From Loripinus fragilis (lineage: Eukaryota > Mollusca > Bivalvia > Lucinida > Lucinidae), in contig OZ026520.1 of the NCBI GenBank assembly GCA_964019695.1, positions 92,074,913 to 92,138,912 of the forward strand: DNA of 64,000 nt, in the 5' to 3' direction. Below, piece by piece: positions 10,385-20,356 of this stretch (position 1 is its first letter; every line of letters begins with the position of its first letter). The notes beneath the pieces are model-generated. The model saw only the letters and a list, made by a program, of their open reading frames with translations, made no database searches and was not told the origin of the DNA. The position numbers and the translations under genes were made by a program.

Positions 10385-11235
10385 TTGTAATAAAAATATT
10401 TCATGGCGGGGTATGATGCATGCCTGCAGCGCTTCAGTTTATTGGTTACTGTAAAGGCGGCACCTCATGAATGCCTAATTAGGACTCGTCTACCTTAGAC
10501 ATAGGTAAAAGCTGAAAATGAGGCACGGTTTTATTCAAAAGTAACTAATCATCTTGCGCTATTACCTCAGTACAGACTCAAAACACATAATTTAGTTATT
10601 AAAACCCCAGCAAAATAACTGCATCTGAAAATGTCTATTTAACAGGCATAGAGACAAACATTGCGGACCTAGGTCAGACTGCTCCTAAAGGAGCAGTCTG
10701 ATCTGGGTCCACACTGTTTGTCTATGAGGCTTCAAATATTTTAGTGGACGACAAAAACATACATTTGAATATGCGCTTTAAGGGTTAATAAATGTGAGTT
10801 CAGTGTGTATACGGTTAAGATTTTCATGAAATGCATGCACTTTTGCGCAGCCTAAACAACTAATTAATTCTTCACCGAATTATACATAGAACCTGATTTC
10901 CCTTGTTTAGCAGATGAAATAGCTGAACCACGCCTAGATATGAATATTAAAGTTACAGCCTTTACAAAGAGCAAAAAGTTCTATTATACAAGATGTGTTA
11001 TGAGAATAAACTACATGTACTATATTCTCTCAAAATATTCAATTAGATTTAAGAGGTCATTCTTTGTGACAAGATGTGTTAACACTTTCCTTGCTAGCAG
11101 CAACTTTAGATGGAGTCAAACCAATAATGATCGCTATTAATGGTTTACAGTACTTGTGGGGGCATTATAGCTAGCCTTCATTCAGATACTCATTTGATTT
11201 AAACCACACTACATTGTTACAAAGTAAAGAAAATA
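10385..11235. other. Intron f-g, first part
   Basis: Contains a small hairpin element at about 10640-10735 with AGACTGCTCC...GGAGCAGTCT. Otherwise AT-rich with no exon-like frame. Confidence 0.45.
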
Positions 11236-11590
11236 ATCTGGAAAAACGGATCCTTCAGAAATAGAGAACCTTCAATATTAGAAAATGGCAGACTCGGTTT
11301 TAGTGAGTCTGTTCATGAGAACTATTGGAAAGTGCAACAATTCTCACGCCCCCTAGCACCGGCTTTAGCGGTACTCTGCTTTCCGTACTAACCCAATATT
11401 CTCGATGGACCAGAATATGAAAAGATATCAACACTATATCGATGTATGGGGAGAAGTTTTACCAATTCCACACAGAAACAACAACAGCTGTTGCGACCTC
11501 TAAATACTCTGGAAAAACGGATCCTTCAGAAATAGAGAGAACCTTCAATATTAGAAAACAACAGACTAGGTTTTATTTAGTATGTATTGT
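11236..11590 (+). repeat. Direct repeat pair with CTGGAAAAACGGATCC
   Basis: About 65 bases starting AATCTGGAAAAACGGATCC and ending near CAATATTAGAAAA occur at 11236 and again at about 11510. A reverse copy lies at 22312-22390 and a short piece at 43606. The spacing is like short terminal repeats, but I see no coding content between them. Confidence 0.6.
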
Positions 11591-11794
11591 AAATGGTGAA
11601 TCGCTTTGAAACATATTTTGTTGCATACTATGCATATTTTACTGCCGAACTACACCAATTTTAAACACATTAGGGCTATTTGAAAATTTGGTGTTTGTAA
11701 TCATGTCAACTAGGGAAAATATACGCCTTATGGCTAGAACTCTTTTCATTAATGATATGGATTTACATTTCATTATTATGATTTGGATTTATTG

Positions 11795-11885
11795 TGTTAA
11801 TTAAAAAAACAGTGTAAATCCTGATCAGCTGGCTTCATCAGAAGTCAGCTGATCTGGGTCTACCATGTTTTCATGAGACGGTATA
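11795..11885 (+). mobile_element. Short GATCAG hairpin element
   Basis: Arms TAAATCCTGATCAGCTGGCT and the near-complement beginning AGTCAGCTGATCTGGGTC. Similar hairpins are at 10640, 16090, 42295, 51125 and 57370. Confidence 0.65.
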
Positions 11886-11980
11886 GATTTTTTTTTTTTT
11901 AAAAAATGCACACATTGCCCTTCTTAGTTTGAAAATGGTAAACCAAATAAAATTTAAAATAATTTCCTTGTATATTACAG

Positions 11981-12303
11981 AGAAACCACAGTTTGTTCGG
12001 CAGCGTGATGAGTGCTCTTACCGGTACTGTCAAGACTGGTTTACCATTCACCAGTAGAACACAATCATTATTCGTCAATCATACTCAAACCCATCCAAAA
12101 CTTTCCCCCGCTAATTCATTCCATGGACCACATACAAAATCATCACCAGAGAACTCAGTCAACGGGAAGGTGTCGCCGGCGGACTCGGGTAGCCGGTTGA
12201 ATGTAGAGTTAAACAATGCAATCAACAAGTCCACATTACCATCTCCCCTTCTCAACCGGATGTCACCACCTGATGATCTTTCAAGGAGATCTAGCCATGT
12301 TAG
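11981..12303 (+). CDS. Cav1: Cav1 exon g: Ser/Pro/Asn-rich C-terminal tail
   Basis: 323 bases, acceptor TATATTACAG and donor GTAGGA, ending in phase 2. It begins RNHSLFGSVMSALTG, like the LFGNH block after the post-IQ helix in Cav1. About 95 low-complexity residues follow, with repeated SP motifs (KLSPAN, KSSPEN, KVSPAD, TLPSPL, RMSPPD) that could be proline-directed phosphorylation sites (inference). Without splicing, the frame would meet TAG at the donor. Confidence 0.92.
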
Positions 12304-12344
12304 GTAGGAAAATAAAAGCTAACACAAGATTTTTTTACCTTTTA

Positions 12345-13480
12345 AAAGAAATCAATTCAATATTTGGAATGTTCATGGAATCATGAGTACTTCGGGTCTC
12401 TTGCAAAGTAAGTGAAGCCAGGGCTTCACCTTAACTTTGCAAGAAACCCAAAGTATTCATGATTCCATGAACATTCCAAAAAGTCAATTTATTGGATATA
12501 TTTACATTTTATTATAAATATCTAAAATATGAAAATTATCACTAATTTAGAAATTAAAACAGTTTTGTATTTGAAATATAATCATATTAACGGTTTAGTC
12601 AGATTTTAAAATGGAAAAGCCGAACAGACAGCCAATGGAGCAAACAAGACCCTTGTATTGCATGTGCGACTCAGGTGAGGCTCGCTGTCAATCACAACAC
12701 CAGTATCACATCTGGCGAATGAGTTTGATGTTCGAAGCGTAATGCATGGGCAAGTGAGTTTGGCAGCTGTCAAACAAATTTGTGTAAATCATTAGGCTAT
12801 GAACGGTTGCAAAAATCTAAAGATTCATTAAATGATTTCTTAGAAAATGTAAATATTATAGAATGAAAGAATTACAAAGGCACCAGTTTGAATGTCAGCT
12901 TTTGGCTGTAATATTGAACCCTATTGAAGCCAATAGCTAAATGTTACTTAAGAAATAAATTCAATTTTTGGTCTGAACATGGAATCATGAACACATCGGG
13001 TCTCTTGCCAAGTTATTGTTTGGGCTTCACTTACTTTGCAAATGATTCCATAAACAGACCAAAAATTGAATTCAATACTTATATTTACATTTTATTATAA
13101 ATATCTAATGTATAGAAATAATTTATAATTTAAGAAACAAAACGGTTTTGTATTTAATATGTAATCGTATTAACTGTTCAGTTGGAGTGTAAAGCAGATT
13201 AGCCAATGTGATCGTGGATAGCCGATGAAGCAAACAAGAGGCTTGTTTTGCATGTGCAGATCGGGTGTGGTTTGCTGTCAATCACAACAACAGTGTCACT
13301 TCTGGTGAATGAATTCAATTTTAGAAGCGTATTAAGTTTGGCAGCTGTCAATCACATGTATGTCTTTATGAGGTTATGAACAGTTGCAAAGATGTAAAGA
13401 TTCATTTAAGGCTTGCTTTGAAAATGTAAATTTATGAAAGTGAGATGGCATTCATCATATAGATGTTAATAAATTAATTC
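12345..13480 (+). repeat. Two tandem units of about 600 bases, each with a long hairpin
   Basis: 12345-12950 and 12951-13480 share order and text: a hairpin beginning AATTCAAT and containing CATGGAATCATGA, then ATTTACATTTTATTATAAAT, then GCTGTCAATCACAAC, then GTTTGGCAGCTGTCAA. A third start is visible at about 13470 (AATTAATTCAATTTTT). The first hairpin (12349-12495) is about 145 bases long. Confidence 0.75.
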
Positions 13481-13587
13481 AATTTTTTTGTGTATTATAT
13501 GTGTTTATAATTGGGGCCTCGGAAGCTGGGATTTATTGCATGTGAAAGACAATGGCACAAATCAGTTTGAGCATTTGCACAGTCTTA

Positions 13588-13966
13588 GGCCAGACTTTTT
13601 TTATAAGATCATCTATGGGAATTTTTTTTTCAGATTAAGGGTTGAGGGGATGAAAAAAATGACCAGTTGACTGGATCTTTTTCCGTCTGTGTATTTTTGA
13701 GAGTGACACTGTTAAAAGTGATTATCCTATCCAAATTTTTTAGGAAAATGATGAAATATTTAAAGATTTAATACAGACTGTTGGTTTACCTTACTAGTTT
13801 TATTGTTGTTTTTTTTGGAGATTTTTAAAACAAAACAAAACAAAAAAACACTCTGAAAATGACAAGTCAACTGGTCATTTTCAGAGCTCTTTTTTTTGTT
13901 CCCCCGACCCGAAATCTGAAAAAAATGTCGCGTAAATCAACAAATAAAAAAATTCTGGGCTAAATA
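13588..13966 (+). mobile_element. Family K element, diverged copy
   Basis: GGCCAGACTTTTTTTAT at the left and AATAAAAAAATTCTGGGCTA at the right, with internal TTTTTGAGAGTGACACTG and a TGACCAGTTGACTGG...CAACTGGTCATTTT arm pair. Confidence 0.7.
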
Positions 13967-14002
13967 GTGTGTAGGTTTATTAGATTGAATATTATATATA
14001 CA

Positions 14003-14345
14003 TTTGAGCCATGGCATGAGATTTCCAACAATGTGGTATGTGCGACCAGCAAAGGCTCAGACCAGCCTGCACATTCGCTCAGTCTGATCAGAGCCTTTGC
14101 TCGTCGCTTGACTATTCTACAAGTGGTTAGCTACTGACTAGAAAGGACACAAAGTAACGTGCAACAAAACATAGACAAATTACAGGATCCCACAATGGGA
14201 GTAACAATCGACAACGAATCATTAACAACAGAACCACCGCCTTAGAATGGACATCAGCCAAAGCTTAAAAGGAGGCTGCACAGGCTCGTCTGAGTCTACA
14301 TTTGTCAAAATGCCACATTGTTGGAAATCAAATGTCATGGCTCAA
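14003..14345 (+). mobile_element. Family D MITE with a nested insertion, next to exon h
   Basis: The left half runs to GGTTAGCTACTGACT and the right half resumes at AAGCTTAAAAGGAGGCTG. Between them (about 14139-14265) sits a 127-base piece nearly identical to 14843-14970. The right terminus GCTCAA ends at 14345, just before the exon h acceptor at 14361-14362. Confidence 0.85.
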
Positions 14346-14362
14346 TTTCTTCCCAATTTCAG

Positions 14363-14530
14363 CGATGGATCATTCCACGAGGTTTACGATGAACTACCAC
14401 AGGACACAGAGTCCGAGGTGTCAGTAAAACAATGGTCCGGAGTCAACTCTATAGGTCATCATCCACAGAACCACAGTAGCTCAAATAATATTCCACCTGG
14501 TGGTAAACTACCTATCTATGTTTATAGAGA
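14363..14530 (+). CDS. Cav1: Cav1 exon h: tail segment
   Basis: 168 bases, acceptor CAATTTCAG, donor GTAAGT. It completes a split Ser, then encodes DGSFHEVYDELPQDTESEVS and a His/Ser/Asn-rich stretch ending KLPIYVYRE. It is not conserved enough to name a domain; the assignment rests on phase continuity with exons g and i and good splice sites. The 3' half is duplicated in the intron (14549-14637). The right end of a family D element lies only 17 bases before the acceptor AG. Confidence 0.88.
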
Positions 14531-14548
14531 GTAAGTCTCCTTTATATT

Positions 14549-14637
14549 GTCAACTCTATAGGTCATCATCCACAGATCCATAGTAGCTCAAATAATATTC
14601 CACCTGGTGGCAAACTACCTATCTATGTCTATAGAGA
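14549..14637 (+). pseudogene. Tandem duplicate of the 3' half of Cav1 exon h with its donor
   Basis: 89 bases repeat 14442-14530 at a 107-base offset with about four substitutions, and are followed by GTAAGT as in the original. There is no acceptor in front. Retaining the short intron piece to use this second donor would read GAG TAA and stop. I infer a recent duplication without coding use; it could act as a competing donor. Confidence 0.88.
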
Positions 14638-14695
14638 GTAAGTCCCTATTTTATTTCTATTACGGTGAAGTCCCATAATATTGCACACTTAAAAT

Positions 14696-14970
14696 TAGTG
14701 AATTATGATCAGGAAAGAATCACAAACTGCAGACAAACCTTTGGCATCGTGAGGAAGAGCCACACAACAATCACGAGACACCAGGAAGACAAACAAAGCA
14801 AAGCAACCAGCTCTCTATTCCCCATCGAGATGATTGCAAAACTAGAAAGGACACAAAGTAACGTGCAACAAAACATAGACAAATTACAGGATCCCACAAT
14901 GGGAGTAACAATCTACAACGAATCATTAACAACAGAACCACCGCCTTAGAATGGACATCAGCCAAAGCCA
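14696..14970 (+). repeat. Family J dispersed repeat
   Basis: It has the same landmarks as 7545-7755 (GAGGAAGAGCCACACAAC, GATGATTGCAAAACTAG). Its second half matches the piece nested in the family D element at 14139. A 94-codon open frame spans it, but no family is recognised and other copies are broken. Confidence 0.6.
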
Positions 14971-14999
14971 CTGGGGGTGGGGGGGAGCTCAAATGCCTT

Positions 15000-15250
15000 T
15001 ACTGGTGGAAATTTGATCATGAAATAATTTCTACGGTCATTCTCCTCCCTTCCCCTAAATCATTCAAGAAGGGTTGTTGTCAGTTACAAGCGAAAGTATA
15101 TGCATGAAGTACTGGTTAACTGCTTGTTCAAGCTTGCCCAGGAAAAAGTGTGGTTAGGTGAACTGACCGTCTCACCTGTCAATGACCATAGATGTTGACT
15201 TGGGATGTAAAGCATCAAAACAAACAAGCAAACAAACAAACAAACAAAAC
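15000..15250 (+). mobile_element. SINE family S2, truncated copy
   Basis: Shares GATCATGAAATAATTTCTAC, AGAAGGGTTGTTGTCAGTTA and AAGCTTGCCCAGGAAAAA with the full copy at 15296. It lacks the tRNA-like head and ends in a CAAACAAAC tail. Confidence 0.75.
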
Positions 15251-15295
15251 CAAATCATAGCCCTAGATTCTGCTGTTATACAAGTTTTCGCTAAC

Positions 15296-15612
15296 CGGGC
15301 CACGTAGCGCAGTCCATAACGTGTCTGGCTGCAGGTACGTGTCTGATCGCAGATCCAGGGGTCGCGAGTTAGATTCCTGCACGGTCCATACTTTCCTGGA
15401 GATTGATCATGAAATAATTTCTACGACCATTATCCTCCATTCTCCTGATTCAAGAAGGGTTGTTGTCAGTTACATGCCAAAGTATGTGCATGAAGTGCTG
15501 GCTAACTCAGCTTAGTCAAGCTTGCCCAGGAAAAAAAGTGTGCTTAGGTGAACTGACTGTCACCACATGACCATAGTTGCTGACTGTGACATAAAGAATC
15601 AAACCAAACCGT
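15296..15612 (+). mobile_element. SINE family S2, full copy
   Basis: The tRNA-like head GGGCCACGTAGCGCAGTCCA has an A-box-like sequence, and a B-box-like GGGTCGCGAGTTAGATTCC follows. The body is shared with 15000-15250, and the tail reads AAAGAATCAAACCAAACC. The head is too degenerate for a working tRNA. Confidence 0.78.
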
Positions 15613-15679
15613 TTTCATTGTATTAACATTTCAAAGTAAATCTAGTTATGTCACAGTATCAATTTTTAAATAAAAATAT

Positions 15680-15919
15680 TTGAGCCAGTGCATGAGATTT
15701 CCTACGATTTGGTATGTGCGACCAGCAAAGCCTCAGATCAGCCTGCGCAGACGCGCAGTCTGATCAGAGCCTTTGTTAGTCGCTTGAGTATTCTATGATT
15801 GTTAAGCTACTGACTGAACACCATTTGGAGTTTCTAAGCTTAACAGGAGGCTGCAAGGGCTCGTCCGAGTCTACACTTGTCAAAATGTCAGATTGTTGGA
15901 AATCACATGTCACGGCTCA
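15680..15919 (+). mobile_element. Family D MITE, intact
   Basis: Ends TTGAGCCAGTGCATGAGATT and TGGAAATCACATGTCACGGC followed by TCA, with internal CCTGCGCAGACGCGCAG. It is the cleanest copy for comparison with the interrupted one at 14003. Confidence 0.85.
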
Positions 15920-16059
15920 TTTGGATACACATGTCTCTGCTGCATTTGATATTTATTACGGTCTGGGTTTCTTTCAAAACAAGCATTAGTTTTCGTGTTA
16001 ACCCTCACTAATCCAGCCACCACAAAAACTGCTACATCTACCCTACTTGTCAGGTTCAC

Positions 16060-16368
16060 TAGTGTAGGATCATATCTAATTATATTTCCATTAGCAAATA
16101 GAGTAGACCCTGATCAAGCAGCTCAGTCTGATCTGGGTCTGCTCTTTTTGCAAAAGTGTTAAAAGGTGTCTCTATGAGGTAAAGGGTTAATTTATATTGG
16201 CATAGGGCCGGTTAAGCAATTTTTTTAGCGTAAAATTGCAATTATTTTCTTATCCATAAGTTTAAACATGTTTTTTGGGTGCTCAAAAGAACCGTCGCAC
16301 AACATATGTTTTGGGTGAGAAATAAGAAAAATAATTTCAGCTACATGTATGCACTCTTATCAGGACGC
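16060..16368 (+). mobile_element. Hairpin element followed by a partial family A MITE
   Basis: 16075-16195 matches 57355-57485 (CAAATAGAGTAGACCCTGATC, AAGTGTTAAAAGGTGTCT). From about 16204 a family A copy starts (GGCCGGTTAAGCAA), with one hairpin arm largely deleted after AAGAACCGTC. Confidence 0.7.
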
Positions 16369-16610
16369 TTGTATTGAGCCTTGTCTTTTATAGTAATGCT
16401 CAAAGAAACCTGCTCAGCTACAGAGGCTAGCTAAATTATTGCAATTTTACATATAGCACTTGCAGCTATTATATCTTTTAGGGAGAACATTACAAAAGCA
16501 CTGATCAGACTACATAATGTGCCTTTGTTATTTGCATGCATCAAAATCAGGTTTTCACAGGCCGCAACCATTTGTGGTATATACATTTTCTTTCATTGAT
16601 TATCTTTCAG

Positions 16611-16785
16611 TCTTCCACAAGAGGATAGTGACTATGAAAGGGAGCATGCCCCACCAACCCCACCGCCAAGGAAACTGAGTAGAAAAGGAGTCGCATTACG
16701 CCTGGGCTGTATAGGAAAACAGGGAAGCGATGAGAACCCTTTGATGCGTAAAGTGGCTGAGCCCCTAAAACTGACTCAGTCCCAG
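16611..16785 (+). CDS. Cav1: Cav1 exon i: proximal C-terminal regulatory stretch
   Basis: 175 bases, acceptor ATCTTTCAG and donor GTAAAT. It encodes LPQEDSDYEREHAPPTPPP, then a basic run RKLSRKGVALRLGCIGKQG and the segment LMRKVAEPLKLTQSQ that leads into AMAVAGL of the next exon. Cav1.2 has a similar PLHLVHHQALAVAGL, so this is the conserved mid-tail block. The Arg/Lys-rich part may play the role of the proximal regulatory domain that contacts the distal helix (inference). Confidence 0.9.
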
Positions 16786-16986
16786 GTAAATAATGTAGGT
16801 ACCCTGCTTAAATACCCTCTAGATGGAGCTTTATGTCACTGCACTCTTCACAACAATTTATAAATTCGCTTTCACGGGGCGTGGTTGATGGTTGCACGTG
16901 CTTGCACTTTTTGTAAGTATACTTTGTTAAGGTCTATCAACCCTTAAAGTGTAAATCTTGACGATCACTTTTTGTTGTATTTTTTT

Positions 16987-17458
16987 CGGACCCAGTATAA
17001 ACTGAATGGTCACTGATATGTTGTCGTGGCTTTAATTTAGCGCTATTTCAAAGTACTTCAGCCAATAGAATTGATTCTGAACAATACCCGAGATTATAAG
17101 AAGTTATTCCTGATATGCCAAGTTGAAATATTACAAGTAACAGTAAATAAAATGGAAGTTTTATCATCTTTTTAGGTTGATTTCTGACAATTTTCTGCTA
17201 AAAGTGTCAAAGATAGCTAAAAAGTGTACCTTGGTTTCTTGCTGATGTACATAAACTTTCAATAAATATAACAATACAGTCTTAAAGATATGTTGAACCA
17301 TTGCTTTTTGTAGAAAAATCACAGATATGCAGAGAAATAATGGAGATATTATTATTTAATCTTCAACATACATCAGTGTTGAAAGCTCAGCCATGACAGT
17401 ATTTCTAATATATACATTTACCTGTTTGTAAGTGACCAGTCCTGGTATACTGGGTCCG
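16987..17458. mobile_element. Element with CGGACCCAGTATA inverted ends
   Basis: The left end reads CGGACCCAGTATAAACTG, the right end CCTGGTATACTGGGTCCG. The 472 bases contain no coding frame, so it is a non-autonomous DNA element or an old remnant. Confidence 0.7.
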
Positions 17459-17621
17459 AGCTGTAATATAGGTCACAGTTTTTATTAATGGCTGTATGAG
17501 ATTTCTGTTGCTGCTTAGTTTTCACCAATTTTTAAATTTGTAGGAATGATATTCCTTGCTATGTGCTATGATTTTTTTCTTTGAAATTGTTAATATGTGC
17601 AAGCCCAGGAGATTTTAGTAC

Positions 17622-17837
17622 ATATGGGCCTCCACGCGCAAAAACCTGTCTTTGAGGTTTGTGAATCCGCACAGTCTGATCAGCACCTTTATTATTTATA
17701 TTTTGGAATAATCATATCTAAACTTGCTACAAGCGAAATTCCAATTTTCTAGCTAGTCTCTGAAACTGATGAGACTTGATTGAGTCTAGCTTTTTTGGAA
17801 ACCCTCAAGACAGGTTTTGTCATGGCAAGGTCCATAT
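17622..17837. mobile_element. Family C MITE, diverged
   Basis: Terminal ATATGGGCCTCCACGCGC and CATGGCAAGGTCCATAT, each next to an AACCTGTCTT or AAGACAGGTTTT block. Other copies lie at 26573, 31497, 41198 and 43395, with a truncated one at 40730. Confidence 0.75.
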
Positions 17838-18427
17838 TACATAAGTCTAATTTACAGCTATCCATTTGGGCTAGAGAACTAATTTTGCCCTGATCCCTTA
17901 TATTGCCCATACTTTGTGTATGCGAGCAGTGAAGGCTCTTATGAAATGGCATGTTAGTGCAGGTTCAGTGATTTTTTTTGTGTTCTCGGGGGCCGAAATT
18001 CAGCCCCATTCCCAATGGAATTTAGGTAACTTTTTTCTGAATTTTGAAAAAAAAATCTATACTTCAGAAGTTTTTTTTTTTGAAGCTGGTCACCACACAC
18101 ACAAGCTACAATCTACCACCATTGAATCTTATTTCTCCTTCATTTTTTGATGACAACAGTATGTGTAATGGCTAATTTGATTTTTTATTGACCCAAAATG
18201 ACATAATTGCACTATAACAAATTCCCTATCTAGGGGTTTACCGCTCTAGTTTTCCCAATCTGAAAGGCTCTAGGGCCCCTTCCCAAAACTGCAAAAAAAA
18301 ATTCCTTAGTAATAGCCTATGCCGCTTACCAAAGTGATAATTACCAAAATCTTAACTGCTGGGTAATAATTTAATGCTTAATTCAATATTGGTAAACAGG
18401 GGCAAGCTCACTCTAGATTTGTATATT

Positions 18428-18969
18428 CATGGGTGAAAGGTTTCAGGATTATTCCTGAATTCAGGATTTCGAGGCTGACTTTCCATAGAAAGTCTACCTC
18501 ATAAATGCTGTATTGGGGAGATTAAATTAGGTTCTCTGATTTATATTCAATCTGTCTAAAGACAATTGATCATTTAAAGTAAGCAAGGGTGCAAAGATCA
18601 GGAATCTATGCAATCAAGTACCACACCTGACCCAGGACACCAATGAGAAAGTGACATAATCACAGTAAGACTCCACAAACGAGAGCCAAGAGGTCAGCCC
18701 TTTCCCAGCAGGTGACCACAAGGCACATATAAACAGATGCGCACAAAGGCATAGCAAACACAAGACAGAAAAAACATAAAAAGATCCACAAAAGAAGTAC
18801 CGCCTTGGAACGGTCAGTAAAATATTTTACTTGAGGGCTTAAACCGGTTTCACGGCGCCAACCTCACCCTTAAAACTTCAAATTGTGAATATTTAGTGGG
18901 CATACTGCAAGTTTTAAGATTGGAGTTTTGAAAGTTCAGGATTTTGGGAATTTTGAACTTTCACCCATG
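18428..18969. mobile_element. Family B MITE interrupted by family F
   Basis: Starts CATGGGTGAAAGGTTTCAGG and ends GAACTTTCACCCATG. The host sequence breaks at CATTTAAA and resumes at TAAAACTTCAAATTG around the family F copy (18579-18871), consistent with a short TTAAA or TAAA target duplication. Confidence 0.85.
18579..18871 (+). mobile_element. Family F repeat nested in family B
   Basis: Begins GTAAGCAAGGGTGCAAAG and ends GCGCCAACCTCACCCTT. The AAGGGTG and CACCCTT termini are complementary, so this copy best defines the ends of family F (about 290 bases). Confidence 0.82.
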
Positions 18970-19330
18970 TGCATTGCATAATGGAAATGGTAGAAAAATG
19001 TTTTGATAAAAATATCCATTTTTCCTCACTTACTTGTGTAAGATATGCCCCACAATGCTATTGAAAAAAGAAATGATTTTTTACTGGAGTTTACAGTTTC
19101 AGTCTGTTAATAGGTCACTCACTAATTCATAGGGACATGGATTTAAATCTAGAGCGAAGATTTGGTAGCAGTATAAAACATTTAAGCCCCACAGTGGCTT
19201 AGGCTGCTGTTCCTTCTACTATAGTGCCAACGAAGAGTGAAAGTCACGTGATATTTTGTTTATAATTGCTGAGTATATAGTACAATGATACCCATAAAAT
19301 ATTAACTTGTGTACATCACGTTAGAAGATA

Positions 19331-19915
19331 CTGTAGTGTAGTGGTTATGTCTACGGCGTTGGACGCAGGCGTACCAGGATCGAACCTATTTAGAGGTTGT
19401 TTTTTCTTCTTCATATTTTTATTACTAGGCCCAAAAGGAACAGGCGGCATTATTTCAGCTTACTGTAAATTCGGAAAATTTCGCAAGGTTTTATTTTCGC
19501 GAATTTTCTCTCATGCAAAATTTCGTGAAAATAAAATTATCGTGAAATGGCGAAATCACTCTGTTGTTTACTTGCCCTAGTCACAAATTTTGACGTTGCA
19601 AATATGTCTTTTAACGCTCATATTCGCGTGTATTTCCGAATTTACAGTAGCTTGTGTTGTTACAGAAGTTTTTATATATGTACCTCATACATGTTAAAGG
19701 GATAAAAAATAAAAAAAATTATAAAAAAAATAAATAAAAATAAAAAAAATGAGACATGAACAGAATAATAAAATCAGACCTCCCCCTCCCCCTCCAAAAA
19801 AAAAATTAAAAAAAAAATGATTAACAAAGAGCAGCCAGTGAGATTCGAACCTAGAAAATGTTTAAGTGGTTTACTAATCCTCCTCGCTACCACTTGAGCT
19901 ATCTCGATTTTATAG
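19331..19915. mobile_element. Composite region with tRNA-like heads facing each other and a nested MITE
   Basis: 19331-19400 has GTAGTGTAGTGGTTATGTC and GGATCGAACC (A- and B-box-like, + strand). 19832-19915 read in reverse has GATAGCTCAAGTGGTAGCG and GGTTCGAATCTC. A MITE with CTACTGTAAATTCGGAAA-type ends fills 19459-19651. The tRNA-like parts do not form complete cloverleaves, so I treat them as SINE heads. Confidence 0.6.
19459..19651. mobile_element. MITE with TACTGTAAATTCGGAAA ends
   Basis: The left end TTACTGTAAATTCGGAAA pairs with the right end TTTCCGAATTTACAGTAG. A related element occurs at 24774-24985. Confidence 0.8.
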
Positions 19916-20033
19916 ACCAATTGTGTAATATCCTATCATGAAAGGTAAGTCCCATAACTTTGTAAACAAAACATGACGTCACTTCTACTCTTGGCTGGCA
20001 GAATAATAAGGTGGTGGTTCTGTTGTTGTTGAT

Positions 20034-20260
20034 TCATTGTTTATTGTTACTCCCAATGTGGGATTCTGTAATTATTGTATGATTTGTTGTACGTTACTTT
20101 ATGTCTATTCTAGTTTTGCAATCAACTTGATGGGGAAGAAAGGGCTGGTTGCTTTGCTTAGTTTGTCTTCCTGGTGTCTTGTGATTGTTGTCTGCCTCTT
20201 CCTCGCAGTGCCATGGGTTTGTCTGCAGTTTGTGATTGTGATATTTCCTGATCATACTCA
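20034..20260 (-). repeat. Family J repeat, reverse copy
   Basis: The reverse complement carries GAAATATCACAATCACAAAC, GCAGACAAACCCATGGCAC, the GAGGAAGAG block and CAAAGCAACCAGC. It supports family J being dispersed rather than local. Confidence 0.6.
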
Positions 20261-20356
20261 CTATTTTTAAAGACAGCAATAACTTTCCTCGAAAAGAAAC
20301 AAATAAGAATGAACTCTCCTGCCAACCTGTCATAGTCACATGATTTTTGCTTTATT

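Noticed and set aside
15296..15390. A tRNA gene
   Set aside because: A- and B-box-like motifs are present, but arms do not pair over a full cloverleaf and the body continues as a SINE shared with 15000-15250.
20037..20270. A Cys/Leu-rich small membrane protein
   Set aside because: It lies on the antisense of family J, which appears three more times with a broken frame.
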